Numbered from the stretch's first letter, positions 1 to 6,859 are shown. The stretch is DNA of 9,942 bases from Nevskiaceae bacterium (GCA_031277355.1 JAITMN010000272.1:1-9942); one strand, 5' to 3'. A program made the numbers and translations. Notes: generated from the sequence alone by a model not told the origin.

Positions 1-1040
1 ACCGTCAACGAACCCCAACCCAGACCCACCAGCGTCATCGCGATCTGCACCATCGTGTGCGATGCACCGGCCAGATACGCCAGCACCACCGCGACCAGCA
101 TCAGCACCCAACCCAATCCGATCACCGGCAGATTCCCGAAGCGGCTGGCGAGAATCCCGAACACCGGCGAGAACGCATACATCCCCGCGATATGCAGACT
201 CAGCGTGAAGCCGACGATGCCGACGGTGCCGCCGTGGTGCATCAGATGCAGCGGCGTCATCGCCATCAATCCCACCATGATGGCCTGCGCCAGCGCGATG
301 ATGAGGATGACGAGGACGGGCGCGATGCGATCCGTGCTGGCATCAATCGCCGTGGAGCGCTTCGCCCCCGCAGCCGAAGATTCGCGCGGCGTTGCCTGCA
401 ACGCCAATTGCCGCGCCGTGAGCAGTGGATCGGGCCGCAACGCGATGGCGTTCACCAACGCCGCAAAACCTTGCGCGACGAAGGCGAATACGAATACACC
501 CGCCAGTGGCGTTACGCCGATCACATGACCCACAGCAGCGCCGGGACCGATCAGATTCGGTCCCACCACCGCGCCCAGCGTGATCGACCACAGCACCAGC
601 GACAAATCGCGCGCCCGCTTTTCCGGCAACGCCAAATCCGTTGCCGCAAAGCGCGACAGCAATTGCACCGCGCTTGCCACGCCCAGCATCGCGATGCCCA
701 GCGCCAGCACCCACCATTGCCCGATCACGGTGCCGAAGATCGCCACCAGCGCGCCGGCCATCGCAATGAGGCTGCCGCTGACCAGCGCCGCACGGCGGCC
801 GCGCTTGGCCGACAGCCGCGCCAGCGGAATCCCCGCGATGGCCGCGCCGCCGCCGAACACCGTGGACGACAACCCCGAAAACGCATCATTGCCGCTGACT
901 TCGGCCAACAGCAGCGCGCCCACCGACAGCGCCGCGCCCACGCTCAGCCCGGTGAATATCGTTGCAATCGACAGCACCAGCACCGTGCGTCGCTGCAACA
1001 CACGGGCCTGCGCCGACGTGGACGCATCAGTGTTTCTCAC
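1..1040 (-). CDS. MFS permease, C-terminus cut by window edge
   Basis: A polytopic inner-membrane transporter of the major facilitator superfamily; the substrate is unknown. The reading frame is open from a GTG at 1040 to the window edge, giving 346 codons, so roughly the last 50-70 residues of a typical 400-residue MFS protein are missing. A short polar N-terminus (about 18 residues) leads into the first hydrophobic segment (about 19-46). The MFS motif-A region sits at about residues 70-86 (GIPLARLSAKRGRRAAL), between predicted TM2 and TM3. A polar central loop at about 195-225 separates the two six-helix halves. The GTG lies one base past the stop of the upstream carboxypeptidase gene and has no clear Shine-Dalgarno, which suggests translational coupling; GTG codon 14 is an alternative start. 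It is the last visible member of the cstA-ybdD-dacB run. It could export or import a metabolite, drug or cell-wall fragment; sequence alone does not decide. Confidence 0.85.
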   Translation of the reverse strand, partial: MRNTDASTSAQARVLQRRTVLVLSIATIFTGLSVGAALSVGALLLAEVSGNDAFSGLSSTVFGGGAAIAGIPLARLSAKRGRRAALVSGSLIAMAGALVAIFGTVIGQWWVLALGIAMLGVASAVQLLSRFAATDLALPEKRARDLSLVLWSITLGAVVGPNLIGPGAAVGHVIGVTPLAGVFVFAFVAQGFAALVNAIALRPDPLLTARQLALQATPRESSAAGAKRSTAIDASTDRIAPVLVILIIALAQAIMVGLMAMTPLHLMHHGGTVGIVGFTLSLHIAGMYAFSPVFGILASRFGNLPVIGLGWVLMLVAVVLAYLAGASHTMVQIAMTLVGLGWGSLT

Positions 1041-1041
1041 G

Positions 1042-2505
1042 TCAGTACTGCCGAAGCAGCGCGGTGAGGTCCTCGCGCATCGCACGCAAGCTGCGGTCGC
1101 GCGTGAGTCCCGGCAGTTTTGACGTACCGTTCACCAGCATCGCAAAGGCAATCAATCCGCGGTCGCGTTTGCGCAGATAACCGGCCAGGCCATACACCGG
1201 CAGCGGTTCGCTGAGGCTGCCGGTTTTCAACGCAACGCGATCCTGCCAGTCTTCAGCGCCGGTGCGCAGATAGCTGAACGGCGCATCGTGCGGCACCACC
1301 AGCGCGCCATAGAACAGCGGAAAATGCCGCGTATCGCGATACTGCGCGGCAAGCAGTTCCACGAGGCTGTAGGCCGACACGCGGCTGTCCGTGGTCAATC
1401 CGCTGCCGCTGTTCAGCAGCGGTGCGCCGGGCACATCCTTGGATAGCACCTGGCTTGCTTGCGCCAGCGTGCGCGCACCCGGTCCCAACTGCGCCAGCGC
1501 CACATTCATCGTCATCACATCGGCGATGTAATTGTTCGAGTAGCGCATCATCCGGTCAACGGCTTCATCCACCGACAATCCTTCGATGCTTGCAAGCTCC
1601 ATCAACGACGCATCGGATTCATCGCGCGTTTCCACGCCGCCCGTCACCGTGATGCCCAATTGTGCGAGCAGCGAACGCAGCAGCAATCCCGTGCCCAGCG
1701 CCGGATCAGACATGCTTCGCTGCATCTGTTCCTGGCTGTCCATCGCAATCGAGCCGCCCACACTGAGACGATCGACGCCGCCTTCGGTGAAGCGATCCAC
1801 GCGCGGCGTGCCGGGGCCGGTGAGCACGCGCCCCTGCACCGCAATCGGCAGCGGTATCGCACCGCAACTGCGCAGCGTCGCCGGTTGTCCAGCGCGCGTG
1901 GGACGAATCGTCACACACCAATTGCCGTAGTTCACGCCGATGCCGCTGGGCATCGAATCGTAGGCGTGATTGGATTGGCGCTGCCCGTCGCAGCGATCAT
2001 CATTGTCGCAGGCCAGTTTGCCGAACGGCGCACGCTCCACCAGCAGTCGCCCCCCGATGCGGCGCACGCCCAGTTCACGCAGTTGCGCGCCCAGACTCCA
2101 CAGCGCCTGTTCATCGAGCGTGGCATCGCCCGAGCCGCGCAGCACCAGATCGCCTTCGATGGCCTCGCCGTTGGGCGATGCAGCGGCGAGCAATTGCGTG
2201 CGAAAGGTGTGATCGGGCGCAAAGGTTTGCAACGCCGCCGCCGCAACGAACAGCTTGGAGAGTGAAGCCGGCGTCAACGCATCGCGCGGCTGCAATTCGG
2301 CCAGCGTGCGGCCGGTGTCGAGGTCCACCGCCAATACTGTTATCGCTGCGCCGGCGGCTTGCAGCGCACGCAGTTGCGGCAGCGTCTGCGGCGGTGATGC
2401 CGGCTGTGCTGCGATGGGCACCGCCTCTTGCGCCTGCTGTGTTGATGCCGGCAGCACCGGCATCAACAGCAACGCACTCAACAACAGCCGTTGACGCAGT
2501 TCCAT
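1042..2505 (-). CDS. dacB: D-Ala-D-Ala carboxypeptidase/endopeptidase (PBP4, S13 family)
   Basis: A periplasmic low-molecular-mass class C penicillin-binding protein that would remove the terminal D-Ala from peptidoglycan pentapeptides and cleave D-Ala-mDAP cross-links. The 487-residue length matches DacB (about 477 in E. coli). Residues 1 to about 21 form a signal peptide (MELRQ, then a hydrophobic stretch ending PASTQQA). All active-site motifs are present: SxxK as S81-L-S-K84, SxN as S323-N-N325, and K428-T-G430. The family NSGSGL/DGSGLS box lies at about 365-370, with Asn in place of the usual Asp. Four cysteines (166, 172, 197, 214) in the large insert between SxxK and SxN could form disulfides. 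The ATG at 2505 lies inside the 3' end of the ybdD-like gene (28-base overlap) and has no good Shine-Dalgarno, so translation is probably coupled. The family call is firm; whether carboxypeptidase or endopeptidase activity dominates is not visible. Confidence 0.95.
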   Translation of the reverse strand: MELRQRLLLSALLLMPVLPASTQQAQEAVPIAAQPASPPQTLPQLRALQAAGAAITVLAVDLDTGRTLAELQPRDALTPASLSKLFVAAAALQTFAPDHTFRTQLLAAASPNGEAIEGDLVLRGSGDATLDEQALWSLGAQLRELGVRRIGGRLLVERAPFGKLACDNDDRCDGQRQSNHAYDSMPSGIGVNYGNWCVTIRPTRAGQPATLRSCGAIPLPIAVQGRVLTGPGTPRVDRFTEGGVDRLSVGGSIAMDSQEQMQRSMSDPALGTGLLLRSLLAQLGITVTGGVETRDESDASLMELASIEGLSVDEAVDRMMRYSNNYIADVMTMNVALAQLGPGARTLAQASQVLSKDVPGAPLLNSGSGLTTDSRVSAYSLVELLAAQYRDTRHFPLFYGALVVPHDAPFSYLRTGAEDWQDRVALKTGSLSEPLPVYGLAGYLRKRDRGLIAFAMLVNGTSKLPGLTRDRSLRAMREDLTALLRQY

Positions 2506-2678
2506 TTGCGTTCAAGCTGGGCGCGGAAGAAATCCTCCGCGCTCATCGCAGGTTGATCCGGCTGCGTGCGCCGGATATGCGCAAGGTATTTGTCGTAGGC
2601 GTCATCGCCGGTCACGCCGCGCAGCAGGCTCAGGCCCGCCGAGAGAAATTGCCGAACGTGCGAGGTTGCTTCAGCCAT
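2478..2678 (-). CDS. ybdD: YbdD/YjiX family small protein, CstA partner
   Basis: A 66-residue soluble protein of the YbdD/YjiX family, which in many proteobacteria is encoded directly behind cstA or btsT (yjiY). Its biochemical role is not established; conserved linkage suggests it accompanies the transporter. Family hallmarks are visible: a Y28-D-K-Y31 segment followed by a histidine (YDKYLAHIR), then HPDQ-like QPDQPAMSAEDFFR at about 39-52, and a C-terminal double cysteine (C65-C66) with another Cys at 61. The ATG lies in the stop region of cstA (overlap ATGGCTGA, 2671-2678), a typical coupling arrangement, and no separate Shine-Dalgarno is evident. Its own 3' end overlaps the dacB start by 28 bases in another frame, so the cysteine-rich tail and the DacB signal-peptide start are encoded by the same DNA. 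Confidence 0.88.
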   Translation of the reverse strand: MAEATSHVRQFLSAGLSLLRGVTGDDAYDKYLAHIRRTQPDQPAMSAEDFFRAQLERKWNCVNGCC

Positions 2679-4740
2679 GAGCGCTCTGCGGCAAAGCGGC
2701 GTTCAACTCAGTGCGCACATACGGCGTCTGCGAGTCCGCCGGCACGGGCAACCCGCGCAGATGACGCACGCAGACCCGAATCATCTCGACGATCACCACC
2801 CACATCAATGTAGTGAACACGATGGTGAGCCAGCCATCCAGACGCTGATTGAAGATCAGCGTCGGCGCCACGGCCACGCGATCCGCAGCCAGCACGCCGG
2901 TGGCAAGTTTTTCCGCCAGATCATTCGCTGCAGCGAAGAAGCCCAGCGCCGGATCGGCGCTGAATACTTTCTGGTACGCGGCTGTGGTCGTCACCGCAGT
3001 GATCCACGCCAGCGGCAGCGCAGTGACCCAGGCGTAGCGCAATTTCCCCGACTTCACGAGGATGCCGGTGGCAACGGTGAGCGCAATGCCCGCCAGCATC
3101 TGATTGGCGATGCCAAACAGCGGCCACAGAATGTTGATGCCGCCGTTGGGATCGATCACACCGATGTAGAGAAAATATCCCCAGCCCAGCACGATCAGCG
3201 TGGAGGCGATCACCACCGACGGATACCACGACGTGCGGCCCATCGGCTTCCATATCTGCCCCAGCGCGTCCTGCACCATGAAGCGACCCACGCGCGTGCC
3301 GGCGTCCACCGTGGTGAGGATGAAGATGGCCTCGAACATGATCGCGAAGTGGTACCACAGCGCCAGCAACCCCTGACCAAACGCGCTGCCAAATATATTG
3401 GCCATGCCCGCAGCCAGCGACGGCGCACCGCCGGTGCGCGCGAATAGTGTTGTCTCACCCATCTCGCGCGCCAGTTCCTGCATCTGTTCCACGGTAACCG
3501 GGAACCCCCAACCGGAAATCGTCGCCACCGCCGCTTCGGGTGTAACACCTGCGATGCCTGCGCCCACGTTGATGGCGAAGTACACACCCGGATCAAGCAG
3601 CGTCGCGGCGATCACCGCCATGATGGCGACGAAGGATTCCACCGCCATGCTGCCGTAACCGGCAAGGCGAATGTCTTTTTCGCTGGCGATCATCTTCGGC
3701 GTCGTGCCGCTGCTGACCAGCGCGTGAAAACCCGACACCGCGCCGCAGGCAATCGTGATGAACACGAACGGAAAGATTTTGCCCGCGAAAATTGGCCCCG
3801 TGCCATCGGCGAAGCGCGTCAACGCCGGCATCTTGAGGTCCGGATGAATCAGCACGATGGCCAGGCCCAGCAACACGACGACGCCAACTTTCAGAAACGT
3901 GGAGATGTAATCGCGCGGCGCGAGCAGCACCCACACCGGCAGAATCGCCGCGATCCAGCCGTAGCCGATCACGAACAGCGCCAGCGGCACGCCGTCCCAG
4001 TCGAAATACGTGCGCAGCGTTTCGTGCTCGGCGATGAAGCCGCCGCCCCACACCGCCAGCAGCAGCAGCACGAGCCCGAGCACCGAGCCTTCCAGCACGC
4101 GCCCCGGACGCCAATGCCGCATGAAATAACCCACGACAATGGCAATCGGAATCGTGGCGAACACGGTGAACGTGGCCCACGGGCTGTGACGCATCGCGTT
4201 CACGATGACCAACCCCAGCACCGCGATGACGATCACGACGATCATCAGCGTGGCGACCACCGCCGCCGTGCCACCGATGCGCCCCAACTCATCGCGCGCC
4301 ATCTGCCCCAGGCTGCGCCCCTCGCGGCGCGTGGACATGAACAGCACCACGAAGTCCTGCACGCAGCCGCCCATCACCGCCCCGACGATGATCCACAGCG
4401 TTCCCGGCAGGTAGCCGAACTGCATCGCAAGCGTGGGTCCCACCAGCGGCCCCGCGCCGGCAATGGCCGCAAAATGGTGGCCGAACACCACCCAGCGGTG
4501 CGTGGGGAGAAAGTCGCGGCCATTGTTCAGCCGTTCGGCGGGGGTGGCGCGGGTCGGGTCGGCCATCAGCACCTTGACCTCGATCCACTTGGCGTAGAAG
4601 CGGTAGCCCAGCAGGTAGATGCACACCGCCGCCGTGACGATCCACAGCGAATTGATCGACTCGTTTCGCTGCAATGCGATGCCGGCCAGCGCGAAACCGC
4701 CGATTATCGCCAGCAGTGCGCCTGTGATTTTCCCCCGCAT
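2671..4740 (-). CDS. cstA: CstA-family pyruvate/peptide transporter
   Basis: A large inner-membrane transporter of the carbon-starvation CstA family (E. coli CstA 701 and BtsT 716 residues; here 689). Family members take up pyruvate and have been linked to peptide use during carbon limitation. Conserved blocks are all present: GRDFLPTHRWVVFGHHFAAI at 74-93 followed by AGAGPLVGP, LAPRDYISTFLK at about 273-284, SGFHALVSSGTTPKM at 336-350, and the EAIFILTTVDAGTR block at about 470-483 in the C-terminal CstA domain. Many hydrophobic segments run through the whole length, and the protein looks intact. The ATG at 4740 has an AAGGA Shine-Dalgarno at 4748-4752 with a 7-base spacer. It is first in the minus-strand operon and diverges from the ThDP enzyme gene across 202 bases. 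Sequence does not tell whether it prefers pyruvate (BtsT-like) or peptides. No btsSR-type histidine kinase/LytTR regulator pair is in the window. Confidence 0.95.
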   Translation of the reverse strand: MRGKITGALLAIIGGFALAGIALQRNESINSLWIVTAAVCIYLLGYRFYAKWIEVKVLMADPTRATPAERLNNGRDFLPTHRWVVFGHHFAAIAGAGPLVGPTLAMQFGYLPGTLWIIVGAVMGGCVQDFVVLFMSTRREGRSLGQMARDELGRIGGTAAVVATLMIVVIVIAVLGLVIVNAMRHSPWATFTVFATIPIAIVVGYFMRHWRPGRVLEGSVLGLVLLLLAVWGGGFIAEHETLRTYFDWDGVPLALFVIGYGWIAAILPVWVLLAPRDYISTFLKVGVVVLLGLAIVLIHPDLKMPALTRFADGTGPIFAGKIFPFVFITIACGAVSGFHALVSSGTTPKMIASEKDIRLAGYGSMAVESFVAIMAVIAATLLDPGVYFAINVGAGIAGVTPEAAVATISGWGFPVTVEQMQELAREMGETTLFARTGGAPSLAAGMANIFGSAFGQGLLALWYHFAIMFEAIFILTTVDAGTRVGRFMVQDALGQIWKPMGRTSWYPSVVIASTLIVLGWGYFLYIGVIDPNGGINILWPLFGIANQMLAGIALTVATGILVKSGKLRYAWVTALPLAWITAVTTTAAYQKVFSADPALGFFAAANDLAEKLATGVLAADRVAVAPTLIFNQRLDGWLTIVFTTLMWVVIVEMIRVCVRHLRGLPVPADSQTPYVRTELNAALPQSAHG

Positions 4741-4747
4741 GGACCCG

Positions 4748-4752
4748 TCCTT
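4748..4752 (-). promoter_or_regulatory. Ribosome binding site of cstA
   Basis: AAGGA on the minus strand, 7 bases before the ATG at 4740. It is the only clear Shine-Dalgarno in the four-gene minus-strand run, which fits cstA being the lead gene with the downstream genes translated by coupling. Confidence 0.6.
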
Positions 4753-4798
4753 ATTCTCGCGTTCTCGCGCCCCAAAGCCGGATCAGTGTCGCCGAATC

Positions 4799-4837
4799 CC
4801 CCCTTTGACGCCAAGCTCTTTTGCCTCCCAAAGGGGG
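4799..4837. repeat. 9-bp inverted repeat in divergent intergenic region
   Basis: CCCCCTTTG at 4799-4807 is the exact reverse complement of CAAAGGGGG at 4829-4837, with a 21-base spacer. It would form a hairpin in the 5' leader of the cstA transcript if the promoter is further right, or it could be part of a dispersed intergenic repeat. It has no T-tract, so it is not an obvious intrinsic terminator. Confidence 0.6.
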
Positions 4838-4864
4838 TCGGGCGGCCCTCCGGTCGGGCGGCCC
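4836..4864. repeat. 13-bp tandem duplication, GC-rich
   Basis: GGTCGGGCGGCCC occurs twice, at 4836-4848 and 4852-4864, separated by TCC (period 16). Each copy contains the near-palindrome GGGCGGCCC. The repeat abuts the preceding inverted repeat, and the flanking GGGGG (4833-4837) and CCCCC (4862-4866) can pair across it. The compact nested structure resembles dispersed REP-like intergenic elements; copy number in the genome is not knowable from this window. Confidence 0.65.
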
Positions 4865-4877
4865 CCATCACGAGTAT

Positions 4878-4907
4878 TTGTATCCTGACTCAGGAAGATG
4901 TATTAAT
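4878..4907 (+). promoter_or_regulatory. Candidate promoter of the ThDP enzyme gene
   Basis: TTGTAT at 4878-4883 and TATTAA at 4901-4906 are spaced by exactly 17 bases, a moderate sigma-70-like match. Alternatively a TG at 4899-4900 with ATTAAT at 4902-4907 makes an extended -10. It lies about 40 bases before the start codon at 4943, in the only AT-rich part of the intergenic region. On the opposite strand TACAAA at about 4877-4882 could serve as a -10 for cstA, so the two promoters may overlap. Confidence 0.4.
4883..4895. promoter_or_regulatory. 13-bp perfect palindrome, operator candidate
   Basis: TCCTGACTCAGGA is two perfect 6-base arms around a central C. It sits between the candidate -35 and -10 of the plus-strand gene and next to the possible cstA promoter, which is the classic place for a repressor site controlling both directions. 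The cognate regulator is not encoded in this window. Confidence 0.4.
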
Positions 4908-4930
4908 TGCGCTGCTTTCCCGCCATTGCC

Positions 4931-4934
4931 AGGA
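4931..4934 (+). promoter_or_regulatory. Ribosome binding site of ThDP enzyme gene
   Basis: AGGA 8 bases before the ATG at 4943. It fixes the start there; an upstream TTG at 4907 in the same frame overlaps the candidate -10 and has no ribosome binding site. Confidence 0.65.
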
Positions 4935-4942
4935 AAACTCCA

Positions 4943-6601
4943 ATGAACGTAGCTCAAGTGACTGCCGAAATCCTCAAGCGAGAGGGTGTCGAGGTATTGT
5001 TGACCTATCCGCTGAATCCGCTGACCGAGTCCGCGGCCGCAGCTGATATCCGCCCAATTGTCGTGCGCCAGGAACGTATCGGCATTCATATGGCCGATGC
5101 GATGGGCCGACTCAGTTCAGCCGATAAAGTCGGCGTGTTCTGCTGTCAGGCCGGCCCAGGCATCGAAAATGCCTTTGGCGCCGTTGCGCAGTGTTACTCC
5201 GAAGGTGTGCCGCTGGTGGTGATCCCCGGCGGGTCCAGTCGTGGCTCGGCTTTCATCAAGCCCGGCTTCAACGCGGCGATGAATTTTCAGCATGTCACGA
5301 AACATGCCGAAACCATCAACACGCCGGATCAGATCGTGCCGGCGCTGCGCCGCGCGTTCGCCTTCGCGCGCAATGGCCGTCCCGGCCCGGTGCTGATCGA
5401 AGTCCCCGGCGACATGTGGAACGTCGAGGTGCCCGGCCAACTCAACTATGAGAAGGCCCGCCGCATCCTCAGCGCGCCCGATCCCAAGGACGTCGACGCC
5501 GCCGCCGCCGCGCTGATCGAGGCCAAGCGCCCGATGATCTACGCGGGGCAGGGCGTTCACTACGCCCGCGCCTGGCAGGAACTGAAGGAAGTGGCCGAAC
5601 TGCTCGAAGCGCCGGTGACCAGCAGCCTCGAAGGCAAGAGCGCCTTCCCGGAAAACCATGCGCTGTCGATGGGTTCCGGTGGTGTGGCGATGCCGCGCGC
5701 CGTGGCCGCCTATGTTGCCGAGTCCGACATGGTGTTCGGCGCCGGCGCCAGCTTCACCGCCACCGGCTTTGGCATCCGCTTCCCGACGCGCGACAAGACC
5801 TTCGTCCACAACACCATCGACCCGTACGATGTGGACAAGAACATCCCCGCCAAGTACCCGATGGTCGGCGATTCCAAGCTGGCGCTGGGCATGCTGCGCG
5901 ATGCGCTGAAGGATCGCCTGAAGAAGCCCCGTGGCCTCACGCCGGCAGTGGCCGCGCGCATCAAGGAACTGAACGACCCCTGGTACGCCGAGTGGATGCC
6001 GCGTCTGACCAGCGAGAGCAAGCCGCTGTCGCCGTACCGCGTGATCTGGGACCTGCTGCACATCGCCGATGTGCCCAACACCATCATCACGCACGATGCG
6101 GGCAGCCCGCGCGATGAGCTGTCGCCGTTCTGGAAGCCGGTCACGCCGCTGTCCTACATCGGCTGGGGCAAGAGCACGCAGCTGGGCTATGGCCTGGGTC
6201 TGGCGATGGGCGCCAAGCTCGCGCATCCGGAAAAGCTCTGCATCAACATGTGGGGCGACGCCGCAATCGGCATGACCGGCATGGACTTCGAAACGGCCGT
6301 TCGCAACAAGATTCCGATCATGTCCATCCTGTTCAACAACTTCGCGATGGCGATGGAATTCGGGGCGATGGCGTTGTCGCGCCAGAAGTACAACTCCACC
6401 GATATCTCGGGCAACTACTCCGAGTTCGCCAAGGCCCTCGGCGGCTACAGCGAGCGCGTCACCGACCCGGATCAGGTGGCCCATGCCCTGACCAACGGCA
6501 TCCGCGCCACGCAGGAAGGCAAGCCGGTGCTGCTGGAGTTCATCACCACGCAAGACAAGGTGTACTCCACCTTCCAGGGCGGCTATCAGGGCGGAGCCTG
6601 A
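4943..6601 (+). CDS. Thiamine-diphosphate enzyme, acetolactate synthase/Oxc superfamily
   Basis: A cytosolic ThDP-dependent enzyme of 552 residues with the usual three domains: Pyr domain about 1-165, central Rossmann-like domain about 183-330, and PP domain about 365-540. The catalytic Glu that activates ThDP is E44 (VVRQERIGIHMAD). The GPGxxN loop is at 71-76 (GPGIEN). The ThDP/Mg motif is G438-D-A440 followed after 24 residues by N465-N466, so the usual GDG is GDA. The following IGMTGMDFET resembles oxalyl-CoA decarboxylase-type GDSAFGFSGME more than acetolactate synthase. The family glycine-rich start (FGYPGG type) is replaced by LLTYPLNPLTESAA, and the neighbourhood has no ilvN-like regulatory subunit, so biosynthetic acetolactate synthase is unlikely. 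The reaction would be decarboxylation or carboligation of a 2-oxo acid or acyl-CoA; the substrate is unknown. The gene appears monocistronic, between a divergent cstA and a hairpin at 6619-6647. The start is set by AGGA at 4931. Confidence 0.9.
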   Translation: MNVAQVTAEILKREGVEVLLTYPLNPLTESAAAADIRPIVVRQERIGIHMADAMGRLSSADKVGVFCCQAGPGIENAFGAVAQCYSEGVPLVVIPGGSSRGSAFIKPGFNAAMNFQHVTKHAETINTPDQIVPALRRAFAFARNGRPGPVLIEVPGDMWNVEVPGQLNYEKARRILSAPDPKDVDAAAAALIEAKRPMIYAGQGVHYARAWQELKEVAELLEAPVTSSLEGKSAFPENHALSMGSGGVAMPRAVAAYVAESDMVFGAGASFTATGFGIRFPTRDKTFVHNTIDPYDVDKNIPAKYPMVGDSKLALGMLRDALKDRLKKPRGLTPAVAARIKELNDPWYAEWMPRLTSESKPLSPYRVIWDLLHIADVPNTIITHDAGSPRDELSPFWKPVTPLSYIGWGKSTQLGYGLGLAMGAKLAHPEKLCINMWGDAAIGMTGMDFETAVRNKIPIMSILFNNFAMAMEFGAMALSRQKYNSTDISGNYSEFAKALGGYSERVTDPDQVAHALTNGIRATQEGKPVLLEFITTQDKVYSTFQGGYQGGA

Positions 6602-6618
6602 CGCCCCAAGAGGAGCTT

Positions 6619-6647
6619 TCGGCGCATGTGTGCATCGCATGCGCCGA
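6619..6647 (+). terminator. Hairpin after ThDP gene, possible terminator
   Basis: TCGGCGCATG (6619-6628) pairs perfectly with CATGCGCCGA (6638-6647) across a 9-base loop, 17 bases past the stop codon. The downstream sequence ATTGCGGTTAAACT is only weakly T-rich, so termination efficiency is uncertain. The hairpin also lies where the -35 region of the tRNA promoter is expected. Confidence 0.5.
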
Positions 6648-6654
6648 TTGCGGT

Positions 6655-6668
6655 TAAACTGCCCGGCC
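6655..6668 (+). promoter_or_regulatory. Candidate tRNA -10 and GC-rich discriminator
   Basis: TAAACT at 6655-6660 matches the -10 consensus at four of six positions and is followed by GCCCGGCC, a GC-rich discriminator of the kind found at stringently controlled tRNA promoters. Transcription would start only a few bases before the mature tRNA 5' end at 6671. No good -35 is visible. Confidence 0.35.
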
Positions 6669-6670
6669 AC

Positions 6671-6760
6671 GGAAGGGTGGCCGAGCGGTTTATGGCTCCA
6701 GTCTTGAAAACTGGCGTTCCTTCACGGGAACCGTGGGTTCGAATCCCACCCCTTCCGCCA
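6671..6760 (+). tRNA. tRNA-Ser (anticodon UGA)
   Basis: A 90-nt class II tRNA. The acceptor stem GGAAGGG (6671-6677) pairs with CCCTTCC (6750-6756), followed by discriminator G and an encoded CCA (6758-6760). The anticodon stem CCAGT/ACTGG (6698-6702 and 6710-6714) closes the loop CTTGAAA, with anticodon TGA at 6705-6707, so it reads UCA and related serine codons. The long variable arm (GTTCC/GGAAC, about 6716-6730) is diagnostic for tRNA-Ser. The T arm is GTGGG/CCCAC (6733-6737, 6745-6749) around TTCGAAT. All stems pair fully, so it should be functional. Confidence 0.97.
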
Positions 6761-6765
6761 AGACC

Positions 6766-6782
6766 TGACGCACGCTGCGTCG
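6766..6782 (+). terminator. Short hairpin after tRNA-Ser
   Basis: GACGCA (6767-6772) pairs perfectly with TGCGTC (6776-6781) over a 3-base loop, with a possible T-G pair added at 6766/6782. It begins 6 bases after the CCA end, a usual place for tRNA transcript termination. No T-tract follows directly. Confidence 0.4.
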
Positions 6783-6830
6783 CCCCCATCGTTGTTACGG
6801 CCCACCCCGATCAAGGGGTTGACGCCCATG

Positions 6831-6859
6831 TTGTGCTTCATGATTCGGTACGCAATAAC
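6831..6859 (+). promoter_or_regulatory. Candidate toxin-antitoxin promoter
   Basis: TTGTGC (6831-6836) and AATAAC (6854-6859) with a 17-base spacer form a weak sigma-70-like pair. The -10 falls inside the inverted repeat at 6847-6864, as expected for an autorepressed toxin-antitoxin promoter. A TTGACG at 6819-6824 is a better -35 but has no partner at the right distance. Confidence 0.35.

Noticed and set aside
57..1122. Plus-strand frames opposite the MFS permease
   Set aside because: Low-complexity Arg/Gln/His translation; the minus-strand frame shows clear membrane segments and MFS motif A.
4051..4075. CAG-repeat-like tract within cstA
   Set aside because: It encodes a run of leucines in a membrane segment and is ordinary coding sequence.
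3724..5046. 440-codon plus-strand frame across cstA and the intergenic region
   Set aside because: A His/Arg/Gln-rich shadow of cstA that also runs across the divergent promoter region and into the ThDP gene in the wrong frame.
5117..6670. 517-codon open frame antisense to the ThDP enzyme
   Set aside because: Long antisense frames are expected opposite GC-rich genes. Its composition (His, Arg, Gly, Ala-rich) has no recognisable motif and the sense gene is unambiguous.
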